From NCBI RefSeq assembly GCF_000718305.1, contig NZ_JOFQ01000034.1:1-64000 (forward strand): DNA of 64,000 bases, read 5' to 3'. The notes under the pieces are model-generated. The model made no database searches. It was not told the DNA's origin and saw nothing but the letters and a program-made list of their open reading frames with translations. Positions 8,759 through 18,630 of the stretch are shown in pieces (positions within the stretch are counted from its first letter, which is position 1; the number at the start of each line of letters is the position of its first letter). The stretch is from Streptomyces niger (GTDB lineage Bacteria > Actinomycetota > Actinomycetes > Streptomycetales > Streptomycetaceae). A program made the position numbers and the translations under genes.

Positions 8759-9471
8759 TCAGTCCTCGCCCAGGTATGCCTTGCGGACGGACTCGTCATG
8801 GAGGAGGTCGCGGCCGGTGCCGGAGAGAACGATCCTGCCGATCTCCATGACGTGGCCGTGATCGGCGAGGGAGAGCGCGGCCTGGGCGTTCTGTTCGACG
8901 AGGAGGATCGTCGTGCCCTGGGAGCGCAGCTCGGTGATGGTCTCCATGATCTTCTGCATCATGATCGGGGAGAGGCCCATGGAGGGTTCGTCGAGCATGA
9001 GGAGTTTGGGGCGGGACATCAGGGCGCGGCCCATGGCGAGCATTTGTTGTTCGCCGCCGGAGAGGGTGCCGGAGGCTTGTTTGCGGCGTTCTCCGAGGAT
9101 GGGGAAGAGCTCGTAGATCCGCTGGATGTCGCGTTCGATAGCGGTGCTGTCTTTGCGGAGGAAGGCGCCGAGCTGGAGGTTTTCGGCGATGGTGAGGCGG
9201 GGGAAGAGGCGGCGGCCTTCGGGGGAGTGGGCGAGGCCGCGTTCGACGATCTTGTGTGGTCCGGTGCCGTTGAGGACCTGGCCGTCGAAGGTGATCTTTC
9301 CGGCGAGTGGCTTGAGGAGGCCGGAGAGGGTGCGGAGGGTGGTGGTCTTGCCGGCGCCGTTGGTGCCGATGAGGGTGACGACCTGGCCTGCCTGCACGGT
9401 GAAGGAGATGCCTTTGACGGCTTCGATCTTGCCGTAGGCGACGCGGAGGTTCTCGACTTCGAGCAGGGCGG

Positions 9472-9475
<4 letters not shown>
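8759..9475 (-). CDS. livF: Branched-chain amino-acid ABC transporter, ATPase LivF
   Basis: A 238-aa ABC ATPase with Walker A GTNGAGKTTT, the signature LSGGEQQML, Walker B KLLMLDEPSMGLSP and the H-loop region ILLVEQNAQAAL, which is typical of LivF. It pairs with LivG to drive import of branched-chain or related amino acids. It is the last gene of the liv operon. Its ATG overlaps the livG stop (ATGA), and the strong bidirectional hairpin lies just downstream. Confidence 0.95.
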
Positions 9476-10536
<1,061 letters not shown>

Positions 10537-10543
10537 GGTGTCC

Positions 10544-12361
10544 TCACGCCCCTGCCTTGGTGGCGCCGGTGGTGTCGTCGCTCAGGCGCTGTTCGGGTAC
10601 GTCGGGTACGTCGAGTTGGCCGGTCTCGTGGAATTCGAGCTGCTTGCGGCGGTCGGGGATGAGTCCTTCGGGGCGGAAGCGCATGAGGAGGACGAGCGCG
10701 AGGCCGAAGAGGAACAGCTGGTAATCCTGGAGAAAGTCCAGCTTGGCGGGGATGAGGAAGAGGAGTGCCGCGCCGACGAGGGGGCCGCTGAGGGTGCCCA
10801 TGCCGCCGAGGATGACGGCGGCGAGGAGGAAGGCGGAGTTGGGCGGTTGCGGTCCGGCGAACTGGAACTGCTCGGGTGTGACGGTCGTTACTACGTGTGC
10901 ATGGACGGTTCCGGCGAGTCCGGCGAGGGCGGCGCCGAGTGCGAAGGCGAGCAGGCGAAGGCGGAAGGAGTTGATGCCCATGGCGATGGCGGCGGTTTCG
11001 TCCTCGCGGATGGCGATCCAGGCGCGGCCGATGCGGGAGGCGGCGGCGCGGCGGAAGACGAGGACGACGAAGGCCGTCACGAGGATCATGAGGAGGTAGT
11101 AGTTGCCGTAGGTGGCGATGGGCACGCCGAGGATGGTGTGGGGTTCGCCGAAGTTGAAGCCGAGGATTTCCAGGTTGGGGACGTTGGGGATGCCCATGGC
11201 GCCGTTGGTGACGTCGGGTCCGGTGGTGTCGTTGAGGTTGAGCATGGCGATGCGGAAGATCTCACCGAAGCCGAGGGTGACGATGGCGAGGTAGTCGCCG
11301 CGCAGTCGCAGGGTGGGGGCGCCGATGAGGACGCCGAAGACGAGGGCTGCGGCGGCTCCGGTGAGAAGGGCTGCCCAGAAGGGGAGTTGGATGCCGAGGG
11401 CGGAGTCGGGGGAGCCGGAGACGAGGGCTGCGGCGTAGGCGCCGACGCCGAGGAAGGCGACGTAGCCGAGGTCGAGCAGGCCGGCGAGGCCGACGACGAC
11501 GTTCAGGCCGAGGGCGACGGTCGCGAAGATCAGGATGTTGGCGCCGATGATCGTGTACTCGTCGGTGTCCTGGGTGAAGGGGAAGGCGGCCGCGGCGAGG
11601 AAGGCGGCGGCGAGTGCGACGCCGCGGTGCCGGCGGGTGAGCGCGGTGAGGCGGTCGATGAGGCCGGCGCGTTGGACTGCGGGGACGGCGAGGGCGACGA
11701 AGAGGAGGTAGCCGACGAAGGGGGGCCCGTCCTCGGCGTCGATGCCGTAGGTGAAGGCGAACAGCCCGATACCGAAGGCCACGACGATGAGGAGGAGCTC
11801 GGCCCAGGAGGGGAGCTGTTTGGCGGGCCTGGGGGTGGGTACGGCGGCGCAGCTGTTGGTGAAGCGTTGCCAGGGGCCGTGCGGGGGTGTGGAGGGGGTG
11901 CGGTCGGCCGGGAGGCCGAGGGCGCCGGCGAGGGTGAGCAGTGCGGTGGCGCCGGCGATGAAGCCGCCGGGTTCGAGGTTGATCAGGCCGCCGAGTTGTA
12001 CGGCGATGGCGCCGAGGGTGAACCAGGTGGCGGCGAAGGTGGCGAGTGCGGCGAAGAGGACGGGTGCGTTGCGGCCACCGGGGGTGAGCACGGTGAGGCC
12101 GCGGAGGCCGAGGCCGGAGAGGGCGAAGGCGAGGGTGAGGAGGGCTCCGACGAGGGTGATGAGCTGGAGTCCGGCCGGGGAGCCGTAGTAGGTGAGGTCG
12201 CCGGGGAATTCGCTGCTCCAGGTCCAGGAGAGGCCGGTGGAGGCGGCGGTGAGGAGGGCGCCGGCGGCGGTGATGATGCGGGCGGTGAGTGCGGGGAGGG
12301 GGAGGAGGCCCTTGGGCGGTGTGTCCGTGGCGGGGGTCTTGGTGAGGGGAGTGGTGGTCAT
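10544..12361 (-). CDS. livM: Branched-chain amino-acid ABC transporter permease LivM
   Basis: A 605-aa integral membrane permease that forms the translocation path with LivH. The C-terminal half is the classic LivM core, with the conserved stretch GLNVVVGLAGLLDLGYVAFL, then TLRLRGDYLAIVTLGFGEI. The N-terminal 250 or so residues add several extra membrane spans; such long forms are common in actinobacteria. The start is ambiguous: ATG at 12361, or GTG at 12370, whose GTGA would overlap the livH stop by 4 nt. The open frame continues upstream through livH and livK but only as a shadow. Confidence 0.92.
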   Translation of the reverse strand: MTTTPLTKTPATDTPPKGLLPLPALTARIITAAGALLTAASTGLSWTWSSEFPGDLTYYGSPAGLQLITLVGALLTLAFALSGLGLRGLTVLTPGGRNAPVLFAALATFAATWFTLGAIAVQLGGLINLEPGGFIAGATALLTLAGALGLPADRTPSTPPHGPWQRFTNSCAAVPTPRPAKQLPSWAELLLIVVAFGIGLFAFTYGIDAEDGPPFVGYLLFVALAVPAVQRAGLIDRLTALTRRHRGVALAAAFLAAAAFPFTQDTDEYTIIGANILIFATVALGLNVVVGLAGLLDLGYVAFLGVGAYAAALVSGSPDSALGIQLPFWAALLTGAAAALVFGVLIGAPTLRLRGDYLAIVTLGFGEIFRIAMLNLNDTTGPDVTNGAMGIPNVPNLEILGFNFGEPHTILGVPIATYGNYYLLMILVTAFVVLVFRRAAASRIGRAWIAIREDETAAIAMGINSFRLRLLAFALGAALAGLAGTVHAHVVTTVTPEQFQFAGPQPPNSAFLLAAVILGGMGTLSGPLVGAALLFLIPAKLDFLQDYQLFLFGLALVLLMRFRPEGLIPDRRKQLEFHETGQLDVPDVPEQRLSDDTTGATKAGA

Positions 12362-12366
12362 CGCTA

Positions 12367-13296
12367 TCACGCCCGATCCGCGACGCGTTCGCCCAGTAGG
12401 CCCTGTGGCCGCAGGAGGAGTACGAGGATGAGGAGGACGAAGGCCCAGACGTCTTTCCAGGCTCCGCCGCCGAATTGGGCCATGCCGGGGATGTCTTCGA
12501 CGTAGGCGGTGGCGAGGGCTTCGGCGACGCCGAGGACGACGCCGCCGAGCATGGCGCCGTAGATGTTGCCGATGCCGCCGAGTACGGCCGCGGTGAAGGC
12601 TTTCAGGCCCATGATGAAGCCCATGCGGAACTGGACTTCGCCGGTGCGCAGTCCGTAGGCGACGGCGGCGACGCCGGCGAAGGCAGCGCCGATGGCGAAG
12701 GCGAGGACGATGATGCGGTCGGTGTTGATGCCCATGAGCGCGGCGGTGTCGCGGTCCTGTGCGGTGGCCTGCATGGCGCGGCCGCTGCGGGTCCGGGAGA
12801 CGAAGTAGCCGAGGGCGAGCATGCAGAGCGGGGCGGCGATGAGGACGAAGAGGTCGCCGCGTTGGACGGTGGCGCCCAGGACGTCGAAGGCGTCGCCTTT
12901 GAACTGCGGGAAGACGCGGGCTTTCTTGGCGTCGGGGTACCACTTCCAGACGGCTTGCTGGAGTGCGATGGACAGGCCGATGGCGGTGATGAGGGGGGCG
13001 AGGCGGGGTGCGCCGCGCAGGGGGCGGTAGGCGAAGCGTTCGGCGGCGACGCCGACGAGTACGGAGACGAGGATGCCGCCGATGAGCATGAGGGGGAGGG
13101 CTGCCATGAGGGGCAGGCCGGAGGGGAGGGCGAGGTAGACGGTGAGCGCACCGAAGCCGCCGACCATGAAGATCTCGCCGTGTGCGAAGTTGATGAGCTG
13201 GACGATGCCGTAGACCATCGTGTAGCCGATCGCGATGAGTCCGTACATCGCGCCGAGGATGAGTCCGTTGGCCAGCTGTTGCGGCAGTTCGTTCAC
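12367..13296 (-). CDS. livH: Branched-chain amino-acid ABC transporter permease LivH
   Basis: A 309-aa membrane permease with about eight hydrophobic spans. The N-terminus LANGLILGAMYGLIAIGYTM and the downstream QLINFAHGEIFMVGGF are the LivH signature, and the segment TAAVLGGIGNIYGAMLGG matches the family cytoplasmic loop that contacts the ATPases. The GTG start has the ribosome site GGAGG 9 nt upstream. It is second in the operon, 132 bp after the binding-protein gene. Confidence 0.94.
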   Translation of the reverse strand: MNELPQQLANGLILGAMYGLIAIGYTMVYGIVQLINFAHGEIFMVGGFGALTVYLALPSGLPLMAALPLMLIGGILVSVLVGVAAERFAYRPLRGAPRLAPLITAIGLSIALQQAVWKWYPDAKKARVFPQFKGDAFDVLGATVQRGDLFVLIAAPLCMLALGYFVSRTRSGRAMQATAQDRDTAALMGINTDRIIVLAFAIGAAFAGVAAVAYGLRTGEVQFRMGFIMGLKAFTAAVLGGIGNIYGAMLGGVVLGVAEALATAYVEDIPGMAQFGGGAWKDVWAFVLLILVLLLRPQGLLGERVADRA

Positions 13297-13428
13297 CGCA
13301 GGGCCTCCGTGGGGTGGGAAGGTACCGGTGGGCCGTGCATGCGGGGGGTGTGCGGTGTGCCGCGGGCCGCGCCAGGGGCTCGGTGTCCTGCTGGCGCGGC
13401 CCGGTGAGGGGGGCAGAGGTGGTGCCGG

Positions 13429-14664
13429 TCAGCTCTTGTCGAACTTCTTGAACTCGGCGCTGAAGCGGGCTGCCCACTTCTTGTTGTCGACCTGGTAGGC
13501 CGTGATCATGGTGTTGGTGGTGTCGCCGTACTTGTCGAAGGAGACCTTGCCGGTGACGCCGTCGAAGGAGACCTTGTTCATGGCGTCGACGACCTTCTTG
13601 CGGGCGTCGTCGGGGAGCTTGCCGTTGTTGTCCTGGACGACCTGCTTGACGGCCTGGACGATGGCCCAGGTGGCGTCGTAGGTGGAGCCGCCGTAGGCCT
13701 CGTAGGCGTCCTTGTATCCGGCGTCCTTGTAGTCGGCGATGAACTTCTTGGCGGAGGCCAGCTGCTCGACGGGCTTGCCGACGGAGGAGGCGTAGTCGCC
13801 CTGTGCCTTCTTGTTGAGTTCGATGTAGTCGCCGCTGTACATGCCGTCGCCGCCCATGAGGGGTACGTCGACGCCGCCGTCCTTGAGCTGCTGGCTGAGC
13901 GGTCCGGAGGCGGGGTATTCGCCGCCGTAGAAGACGAGGTCGGGATTTGCGCCCTTGGCCTTGGCGACGACGGCCTTGAAGTCGCGGTCGTCGGGGCTGA
14001 CGTGTTCGGTGCCGACGATCTTGCCGCCGAGCTCGGTGAACTGGTCTTTGAAGGAGGAGGCGAGGCCGACGCCGTAGGTCTTCTGGTCGTCGATGACGTA
14101 GGCGGTCTTGGCCTTCATCTTTTCGTAGGCGTACTGGCCGTCGAACGCGCCCTGGACCTCGTCGGTGGTGGCGGTGCGGAAGTAGGTGGAGAACTGCCGC
14201 TTGCGGTCGTTCTTTTTCCAGTTCTTGCCCTGGGTGAGGTCGGGCGTGGTGTTGGCAGGGGAGATGAGGGTGACGCCGTTGGACTGGGCGACCTGCTGCA
14301 TCGACTGGGCGACGCCGGAGTTCAGCGGGCCGACGATGCCGAGTACTTCCTTGTCGCCGGCCAGTTTGGTGGCATTCTGCTGGCCTGCGTTGGGCAGTGC
14401 CTTGTCGTCGAGGGGCCGCAGTTCGAAGGTGATGCCTTCGACCTCGTTCTGTTTGTTGGCGTTCTTCACGGCGAGGTCGGCGGAGTTCTTGATGCCCTGG
14501 CCCAGTGCGGAGAGTTCGCCGGTGAGCGGGGCGTCGAGGCCGATGACGACGGTGGCCTTGGACCCGTCGCCGCTCTTGTCTTCGCCGCGGGAGCCGCACG
14601 CGGAGAGCGTGAGGGCGCCGGCGGCTACCGCGGTGGTGAGTATCAGCAAGGAACGGTGACGCAC
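13429..14664 (-). CDS. livK: Branched-chain amino-acid ABC transporter substrate-binding lipoprotein
   Basis: A 411-aa extracellular binding protein (periplasmic-binding-protein type I, Leu/Ile/Val family). A lipoprotein signal peptide ends in the lipobox LSACGS, so the mature protein should be membrane-anchored at the cysteine. VVIGLDAPLTGELSALGQG begins the mature domain, and GIVGPLNSGVAQSMQQVAQ and LISPANTTPDLT form the ligand cleft region. The GTG start has the ribosome site AAAGGA. It heads the operon livK-livH-livM-livG-livF. The ligand (branched-chain amino acid, amide or urea-like) cannot be settled from sequence. Confidence 0.93.
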   Translation of the reverse strand: MRHRSLLILTTAVAAGALTLSACGSRGEDKSGDGSKATVVIGLDAPLTGELSALGQGIKNSADLAVKNANKQNEVEGITFELRPLDDKALPNAGQQNATKLAGDKEVLGIVGPLNSGVAQSMQQVAQSNGVTLISPANTTPDLTQGKNWKKNDRKRQFSTYFRTATTDEVQGAFDGQYAYEKMKAKTAYVIDDQKTYGVGLASSFKDQFTELGGKIVGTEHVSPDDRDFKAVVAKAKGANPDLVFYGGEYPASGPLSQQLKDGGVDVPLMGGDGMYSGDYIELNKKAQGDYASSVGKPVEQLASAKKFIADYKDAGYKDAYEAYGGSTYDATWAIVQAVKQVVQDNNGKLPDDARKKVVDAMNKVSFDGVTGKVSFDKYGDTTNTMITAYQVDNKKWAARFSAEFKKFDKS

Positions 14665-15146
14665 GATCAGTCCTTTCCCCTGGCTCGGTCACGCCACTGC
14701 GTGACCGTTCGCGCGCCGGGCTGTACGGGGTGATACAGGCCGTGCTGGTACAGCGCGCCCGGCGGCGCGGTGACTGGCGGTGATGGTAGAGCTGCCCCAT
14801 CGGCGGGGGTAGCGGCGCCGACGAGGATGTGACGCTCTTGTTATGACCTTCGATGAGCGTTTCGCGTGATTGGTCCTTACCGCTGGGGTGTGTACGGCAG
14901 GCGGAGCGTCAACTCGCACTTTCACGAGGGAGTTTGCCGGGAGGTGCCCCCGGGGCGTCCGCAATGCGGTGCGGAGGGCAGTGCGGAAGCGGCGCTCCGG
15001 AGGCCCGGGGAGGCGTGGCGTAGGCAAAGTGCGTGTGTGTTACACAGCGTTAGGGATACGGGCGGATGGAACGTTCGTCTGTGGGGGAGCGCGAGGGGAA
15101 CGGGACGGAGCGGAAAGGCCCGCGGACGGGGCTTGCGGGGGCGGAA
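14665..15146. other. Intergenic region upstream of livK
   Basis: About 480 bp without a credible gene; it should hold the liv operon promoter. A loose inverted arrangement of CTGTAC (from 14720) and GTACAG (from 14749) flanks GATACAGG and may be an operator. The rest shows only G+C-rich sequence with short hairpins. Confidence 0.4.
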
Positions 15147-15194
15147 CACACCGCGGCCCCGCTCCGGAGCGTCCGGAGCGGGGCCGCGGGTGTG
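15147..15194. terminator. Terminator downstream of the thioesterase gene
   Basis: A perfect 18-bp stem (15151-15168 with 15172-15189) closes on a 3-nt loop GCG. It is extended by CACA/TGTG after a single bulged G. It lies 17 bp past the thioesterase stop on the minus strand. Confidence 0.8.
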
Positions 15195-15210
15195 ACGTGG
15201 TCGCGCCAGG

Positions 15211-15684
15211 TCAGGAGGGCTGCGCCGGGGACTCGCTGTCGCGCAGCAGGCAGGTCAGCCGCGCGCTGCAGACGCGCTTGCCCTGCTCGTCGGTGATGGC
15301 GATCTCGTACGTGGCGGTGGAGCGGCCGCGGTGTACGGGGGTGGCGACGCCGGTGACCAGGCCGGTGCGTACGCCGCGGTGATGGGTGCAGTTCAGGTCG
15401 ACGCCGACGGCCAGCTTGCCGGGGCCGCCGTGCAGCATGGCGCCGACCGAGCCGAGGGTCTCGGCGAGCACGGCGGAGGCACCGCCGTGCAGCAGGCCGT
15501 ACGGCTGGGTGTTGCCTTCGACGGGCATGGTGCCGACGACGCGCTCCGGGGAGGCCTCCACGACCTGCACGCTCATCCGCGTGCCGAGGTGGCCGGCGGA
15601 GAACAGGGCCGGCAGGTCCAGGCCCTGGCCGGCCCACTGGTCGAGAACTTCCTGGGGGAACGTGGTCGTGGTCTGCTCGCCCAT
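15211..15684 (-). CDS. PaaI-type hotdog thioesterase
   Basis: A 157-aa acyl-CoA thioesterase of the hotdog fold (PaaI / YbdB group). The helix-start motif NTQPYGLLHGGASAVLAETL contains the HGG found in PaaI-like enzymes, followed by GVDLNCTHHRGVRTG, the strand facing the pantetheine tunnel. Such enzymes release CoA from aromatic or short acyl thioesters. A GGAG ribosome site lies upstream of the ATG. It is monocistronic, with its own terminator and a TetR-like palindrome upstream. Confidence 0.9.
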   Translation of the reverse strand: MGEQTTTTFPQEVLDQWAGQGLDLPALFSAGHLGTRMSVQVVEASPERVVGTMPVEGNTQPYGLLHGGASAVLAETLGSVGAMLHGGPGKLAVGVDLNCTHHRGVRTGLVTGVATPVHRGRSTATYEIAITDEQGKRVCSARLTCLLRDSESPAQPS

Positions 15685-15935
15685 CGCGTACGGCTCCGTT
15701 CGCTTGCGCTGCTCGTCGTGATCGCTGCTCGTCGTGATCGCTGTGCGTCGTGGTGTGCGGGGTGTCGTGGCCGTACGCGTACGGGCCGGCGGCGGGGGCC
15801 GCGGGCCGGGCCGAGGCGGGCGTCGTGCCGCCCTCAGGCTACTGAGCGAGCGCTCAGTTCGGGGCCCGGACCGTTGTGCGGCTCGTCACTGCGGGGGTGC
15901 GGGTGACAGGACCGCACAGCGGTGGGGCGGGTGGA
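15685..15935. other. Spacer between thioesterase and FdhF/YdeP genes
   Basis: No gene is supported here. It contains an imperfect direct repeat of the kind CGTCGTGATCGCTG near 15715-15745 and the TetR-like palindrome described separately. Confidence 0.4.
15841..15858. promoter_or_regulatory. 18-bp palindrome upstream of the thioesterase gene (TetR-like operator)
   Basis: ACTGAGCG and CGCTCAGT are perfect inverted 8-bp arms separated by AG. On the minus strand a -10-like TAGCCT (15834-15839) follows directly, so a bound repressor would cover the -35 region. The motif resembles operators of TetR-family acyl-CoA or fatty-acid regulators, which would fit a thioesterase. No TetR gene is in the window. 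Confidence 0.5.
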
Positions 15936-15978
15936 CGCCGCGGCTCCACGGCCCTCGGGGCCATGGGAGCCCGCGGCG
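15936..15978 (-). terminator. Terminator downstream of the FdhF/YdeP gene
   Basis: Arms CGCCGCGGCTCC (15936-15947) and GGAGCCCGCGGCG (15966-15978) pair over 12 bp with one bulged C and an 18-nt loop. The hairpin lies just past the minus-strand stop at 16002. Confidence 0.55.
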
Positions 15979-16001
15979 ATGCAAGGAGGGCGCTCGATCG
16001 A

Positions 16002-18284
16002 TCAGACCGTCGTCGGCTCCAGCCTCACCACCACCGACTTCGAGGCGGGGGTGTTGCTGGTGTCGGCCGTGTGGTCGAGGGGGACCAGGACGTTGGTCTC
16101 CGGGTAGTAGGCGGCGGCACAGCCGCGCGCGGTGGGGTAGTGGACGACGCGGAAGCCGGGCGCGCGGCGTTCGCTGCCGTCGATCCACTCGCTGACGAGG
16201 TCGGTGTACGCGCCGTCGGCGAGGCCGAGTGCGCGGGCGTCCTCGGGGTGCACCAGGACCACGCGGCGGCCGTTCTTGATGCCGCGGTAGCGGTCGTCCA
16301 GGCCGTAGATCGTGGTGTTGTACTGGTCGTGCGAGCGCAGCGTCTGCAGGAGCAGCCGGCCTTCGGGGGCGTCGGGATACTCCACCGGAGCGGCGGTGAA
16401 GTTGGCCTTGCCGGTGGCGGTCGGGAAGCGGCGGTCATCGCGTGGGGCGTGCGGCAGGGCGAAGCCGGCCGGGTTCGCGACGCGGGCGTTGAAGTCCTCG
16501 AAGCCGGGGACGACGCGCGCGATGCGGTCACGGATCGCGGCGTAGTCGTGCGCGAACTCCTCCCACGGTATGCGGCTGGTCTCGCCGAGCACCCGGCGGG
16601 CGAGGCGACAGACGATGGCGGGCTCGGAGAGCAGATGCGGGCTCGCGGGCGCCAGGCGGCCGCGGGAGGCGTGCACCATGCCCATGGAGTCCTCGACGGT
16701 GACGAACTGCTCGCCGCTGTCCTGGACGTCCTTCTCCGTGCGCCCGAGGGTCGGCAGGATCAGCGCACGGGCGCCGGTGATGACGTGCGAGCGGTTGAGC
16801 TTGGTGGAGACATGGACGGTGAGGCTCGCCCGGCGCATGGCCGCCTCGGTGACCTCGGTGTCGGGGGTGGCGGAGACGAAGTTGCCACCCATGGCGAAGA
16901 AGACCTTGGCCTGGCCGTCGCGGAGCGCCCGGATGGCGCGTACGACGTCATAGCCGTGCTCTCGGGGCGGAGCGAAGCCGAACTCTTTCTCCAGGGCGTC
17001 CAGGAAGGCGGGCGCGGGGCGTTCGAAGATGCCCATGGTGCGGTCACCCTGGACGTTGCTGTGGCCGCGTACGGGGCAGACGCCGGCGCCGGGCCGGCCG
17101 ACGTTGCCGCGCAGCAGCAGGAAGTTGACGACCTCGCGGATGGTGGGGACGGAGTGCTTGTGCTGGGTGAGGCCCATCGCCCAGCACACGATCGTGCGCT
17201 TCGAGGCGAGGACCATGCCGAGCGCGCGGTCGATCTCGGCACGCGTCAGGCCCGTGGCCCGCAGGGTCTCGTCCCAGTCCAGCTTGTCGCGCGCGACGGC
17301 CGCGAACTCCTCGAAGCCGTACGTGTGCTCGCGGATGAAGTCCTCATCGAGCGCGCCGTCGGTCGTGAGGAGCAGGTGGTTCAGCGCGCGGAAGAGCGCC
17401 TGGTCACCGCCGAGGCGGATCTGGAGGAAGAGGTCGGTGAGGGCGGTGCCGCCACCGGCCAGGCCGCGCGGGGTCTGGGGGTTCTTGAAGCGCTCCAGGC
17501 CGGCTTCGGGCAGCGGATTGACCGTGATGATCTTCGCGCCGTTGGCCTTGGCCTTCTCCAGGGCGCTGAGCTGGCGGGGGTGGTTCGTGCCCGGGTTCTG
17601 GCCGGCGACGATGATCAGGTCGGCCTTGTGGAGATCCTCCAGGGAGACGCTGCCCTTGCCTATGCCGATGGTCTCGGTGAGGGCCGAGCCGGAGGACTCG
17701 TGGCACATGTTCGAGCAGTCGGGGAGGTTGTTCGTGCCGAACTCGCGGGCGAAGAGTTGGTACAGGAACGCGGCTTCGTTGCTCGTACGGCCGGAGGTGT
17801 AGAAGACGGCCTCGTCGGGGGAGGCGAGGTCGGTCAGCTCCTCGGCGATGATGTCGAAGGCCCGCTCCCAGGACACGGGGGAGTAGTGGTCGGCGCCCTC
17901 GGCGAGGTACATGGGTGTGGTGAGGCGGCCCTGCTGGCCGAGCCAGTAACCGCTGCGCTTCGCGAGGTCGGCGACGGAGTGGGAGGTGAAGAAGTCGGGT
18001 GTGACGCGCCGCAGGGTGGCTTCCTCGGCGACGGCCTTGGCGCCGTTCTCGCAGAACTCCGCGGCATGCCGGTGGTCCGGGTCGGGCCAGGCGCAGCCGG
18101 GGCAGTCGAAGCCTTCCTTCTGGTTGACGCGCAGCAGCGTCAGCGCCGTACGCTTCACGCCCATCTGCTGCCGGGAGACGCGCAGGGCGTTGGTGATGGC
18201 GGGCAGGCCGACGGCCGAGTGCTTGGGGCCGCTGACCTCAGGTGCGTCCTGTACCGGGTCCGACTCGGGTGCTTTGCCTGCCAT
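16002..18284 (-). CDS. FdhF/YdeP family molybdopterin oxidoreductase
   Basis: A 760-aa predicted cytoplasmic oxidoreductase related to the formate-dehydrogenase alpha subunit, with bis-molybdopterin guanine dinucleotide as cofactor. It has the YdeP-type N-terminal motif FDCPGCAWPDPDHRHAAEFC. The segment LPDCSNMCHESSGSALTE contains conserved cysteines, and ADLIIVAGQNPGTNHPRQLS and RGHSNVQGDRTMGIF form the cofactor-binding shell. The chosen ATG has AGGAG 8 nt upstream; a longer in-frame start would add 57 unlikely residues. The physiological substrate of YdeP proteins is unclear (acid resistance or formate-like oxidation have been proposed). No FdhD or electron-transfer partner is adjacent. Confidence 0.9.
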   Translation of the reverse strand: MAGKAPESDPVQDAPEVSGPKHSAVGLPAITNALRVSRQQMGVKRTALTLLRVNQKEGFDCPGCAWPDPDHRHAAEFCENGAKAVAEEATLRRVTPDFFTSHSVADLAKRSGYWLGQQGRLTTPMYLAEGADHYSPVSWERAFDIIAEELTDLASPDEAVFYTSGRTSNEAAFLYQLFAREFGTNNLPDCSNMCHESSGSALTETIGIGKGSVSLEDLHKADLIIVAGQNPGTNHPRQLSALEKAKANGAKIITVNPLPEAGLERFKNPQTPRGLAGGGTALTDLFLQIRLGGDQALFRALNHLLLTTDGALDEDFIREHTYGFEEFAAVARDKLDWDETLRATGLTRAEIDRALGMVLASKRTIVCWAMGLTQHKHSVPTIREVVNFLLLRGNVGRPGAGVCPVRGHSNVQGDRTMGIFERPAPAFLDALEKEFGFAPPREHGYDVVRAIRALRDGQAKVFFAMGGNFVSATPDTEVTEAAMRRASLTVHVSTKLNRSHVITGARALILPTLGRTEKDVQDSGEQFVTVEDSMGMVHASRGRLAPASPHLLSEPAIVCRLARRVLGETSRIPWEEFAHDYAAIRDRIARVVPGFEDFNARVANPAGFALPHAPRDDRRFPTATGKANFTAAPVEYPDAPEGRLLLQTLRSHDQYNTTIYGLDDRYRGIKNGRRVVLVHPEDARALGLADGAYTDLVSEWIDGSERRAPGFRVVHYPTARGCAAAYYPETNVLVPLDHTADTSNTPASKSVVVRLEPTTV

Positions 18285-18345
18285 GGCGTTCTCCTGGGGT
18301 GCCGATGTCGCGCCGCTGCCCTGCGAGCAGCCGTTCTGTATATCA

Positions 18346-18372
18346 CCATGCAACCGTTCGGATCGTGCATGG
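18346..18372. promoter_or_regulatory. Inverted repeat upstream of the FdhF/YdeP gene
   Basis: CCATGCA (18346-18352) and TGCATGG (18366-18372) form perfect 7-bp inverted arms around a 13-nt centre, 62-88 bp before the gene start. The spacer from 18285 to 18600 otherwise shows no gene. This may be a regulator site for the oxidoreductase. Confidence 0.35.
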
Positions 18373-18600
18373 GGCGGTCCCCTGCACGCTCTTCCGGCCG
18401 CACTCGATCCTGGCACGGGCGACCGCCCGTCGGCCGGTCGTCCACAGGTCGTCATGGCGAAGTCGGCGACGAGGGGTGACGAAGTTGTCCACAGCTGACG
18501 CGTGCGAACAGGTTCCCGCCCCGTCGACCAGGCCGCGGGAGCGGTTCCACGGTCGGCCGGGCAGTACGTGGGAGCGGTCTCGCGGCCGTCGCGTCAGGGA

Positions 18601-18623
18601 ATGTCAGTGGGGCGTGGCAGGAT
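18601..18623 (+). promoter_or_regulatory. Candidate RecA-NDp/PafBC-type damage promoter of polA
   Basis: ATGTCAGTGG followed by 7 nt and CAGGAT matches the damage-promoter pattern TTGTCRGTGG ... TAnnnT with one mismatch in each box. The 17-nt hexamer-to-hexamer distance equals that at uvrB and ogt. The -10 box ends 7 nt before the GTG start, so the mRNA would be leaderless. Confidence 0.5.
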
Positions 18624-18630
18624 CGGGGGC

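Noticed and set aside
10544..14800. One 1418-codon open frame spanning livM, livH and livK
   Set aside because: Upstream of 12370 it is Arg/His/Pro-rich shadow sequence antisense or out of frame to clear livH and livK genes; only the livM part is real.
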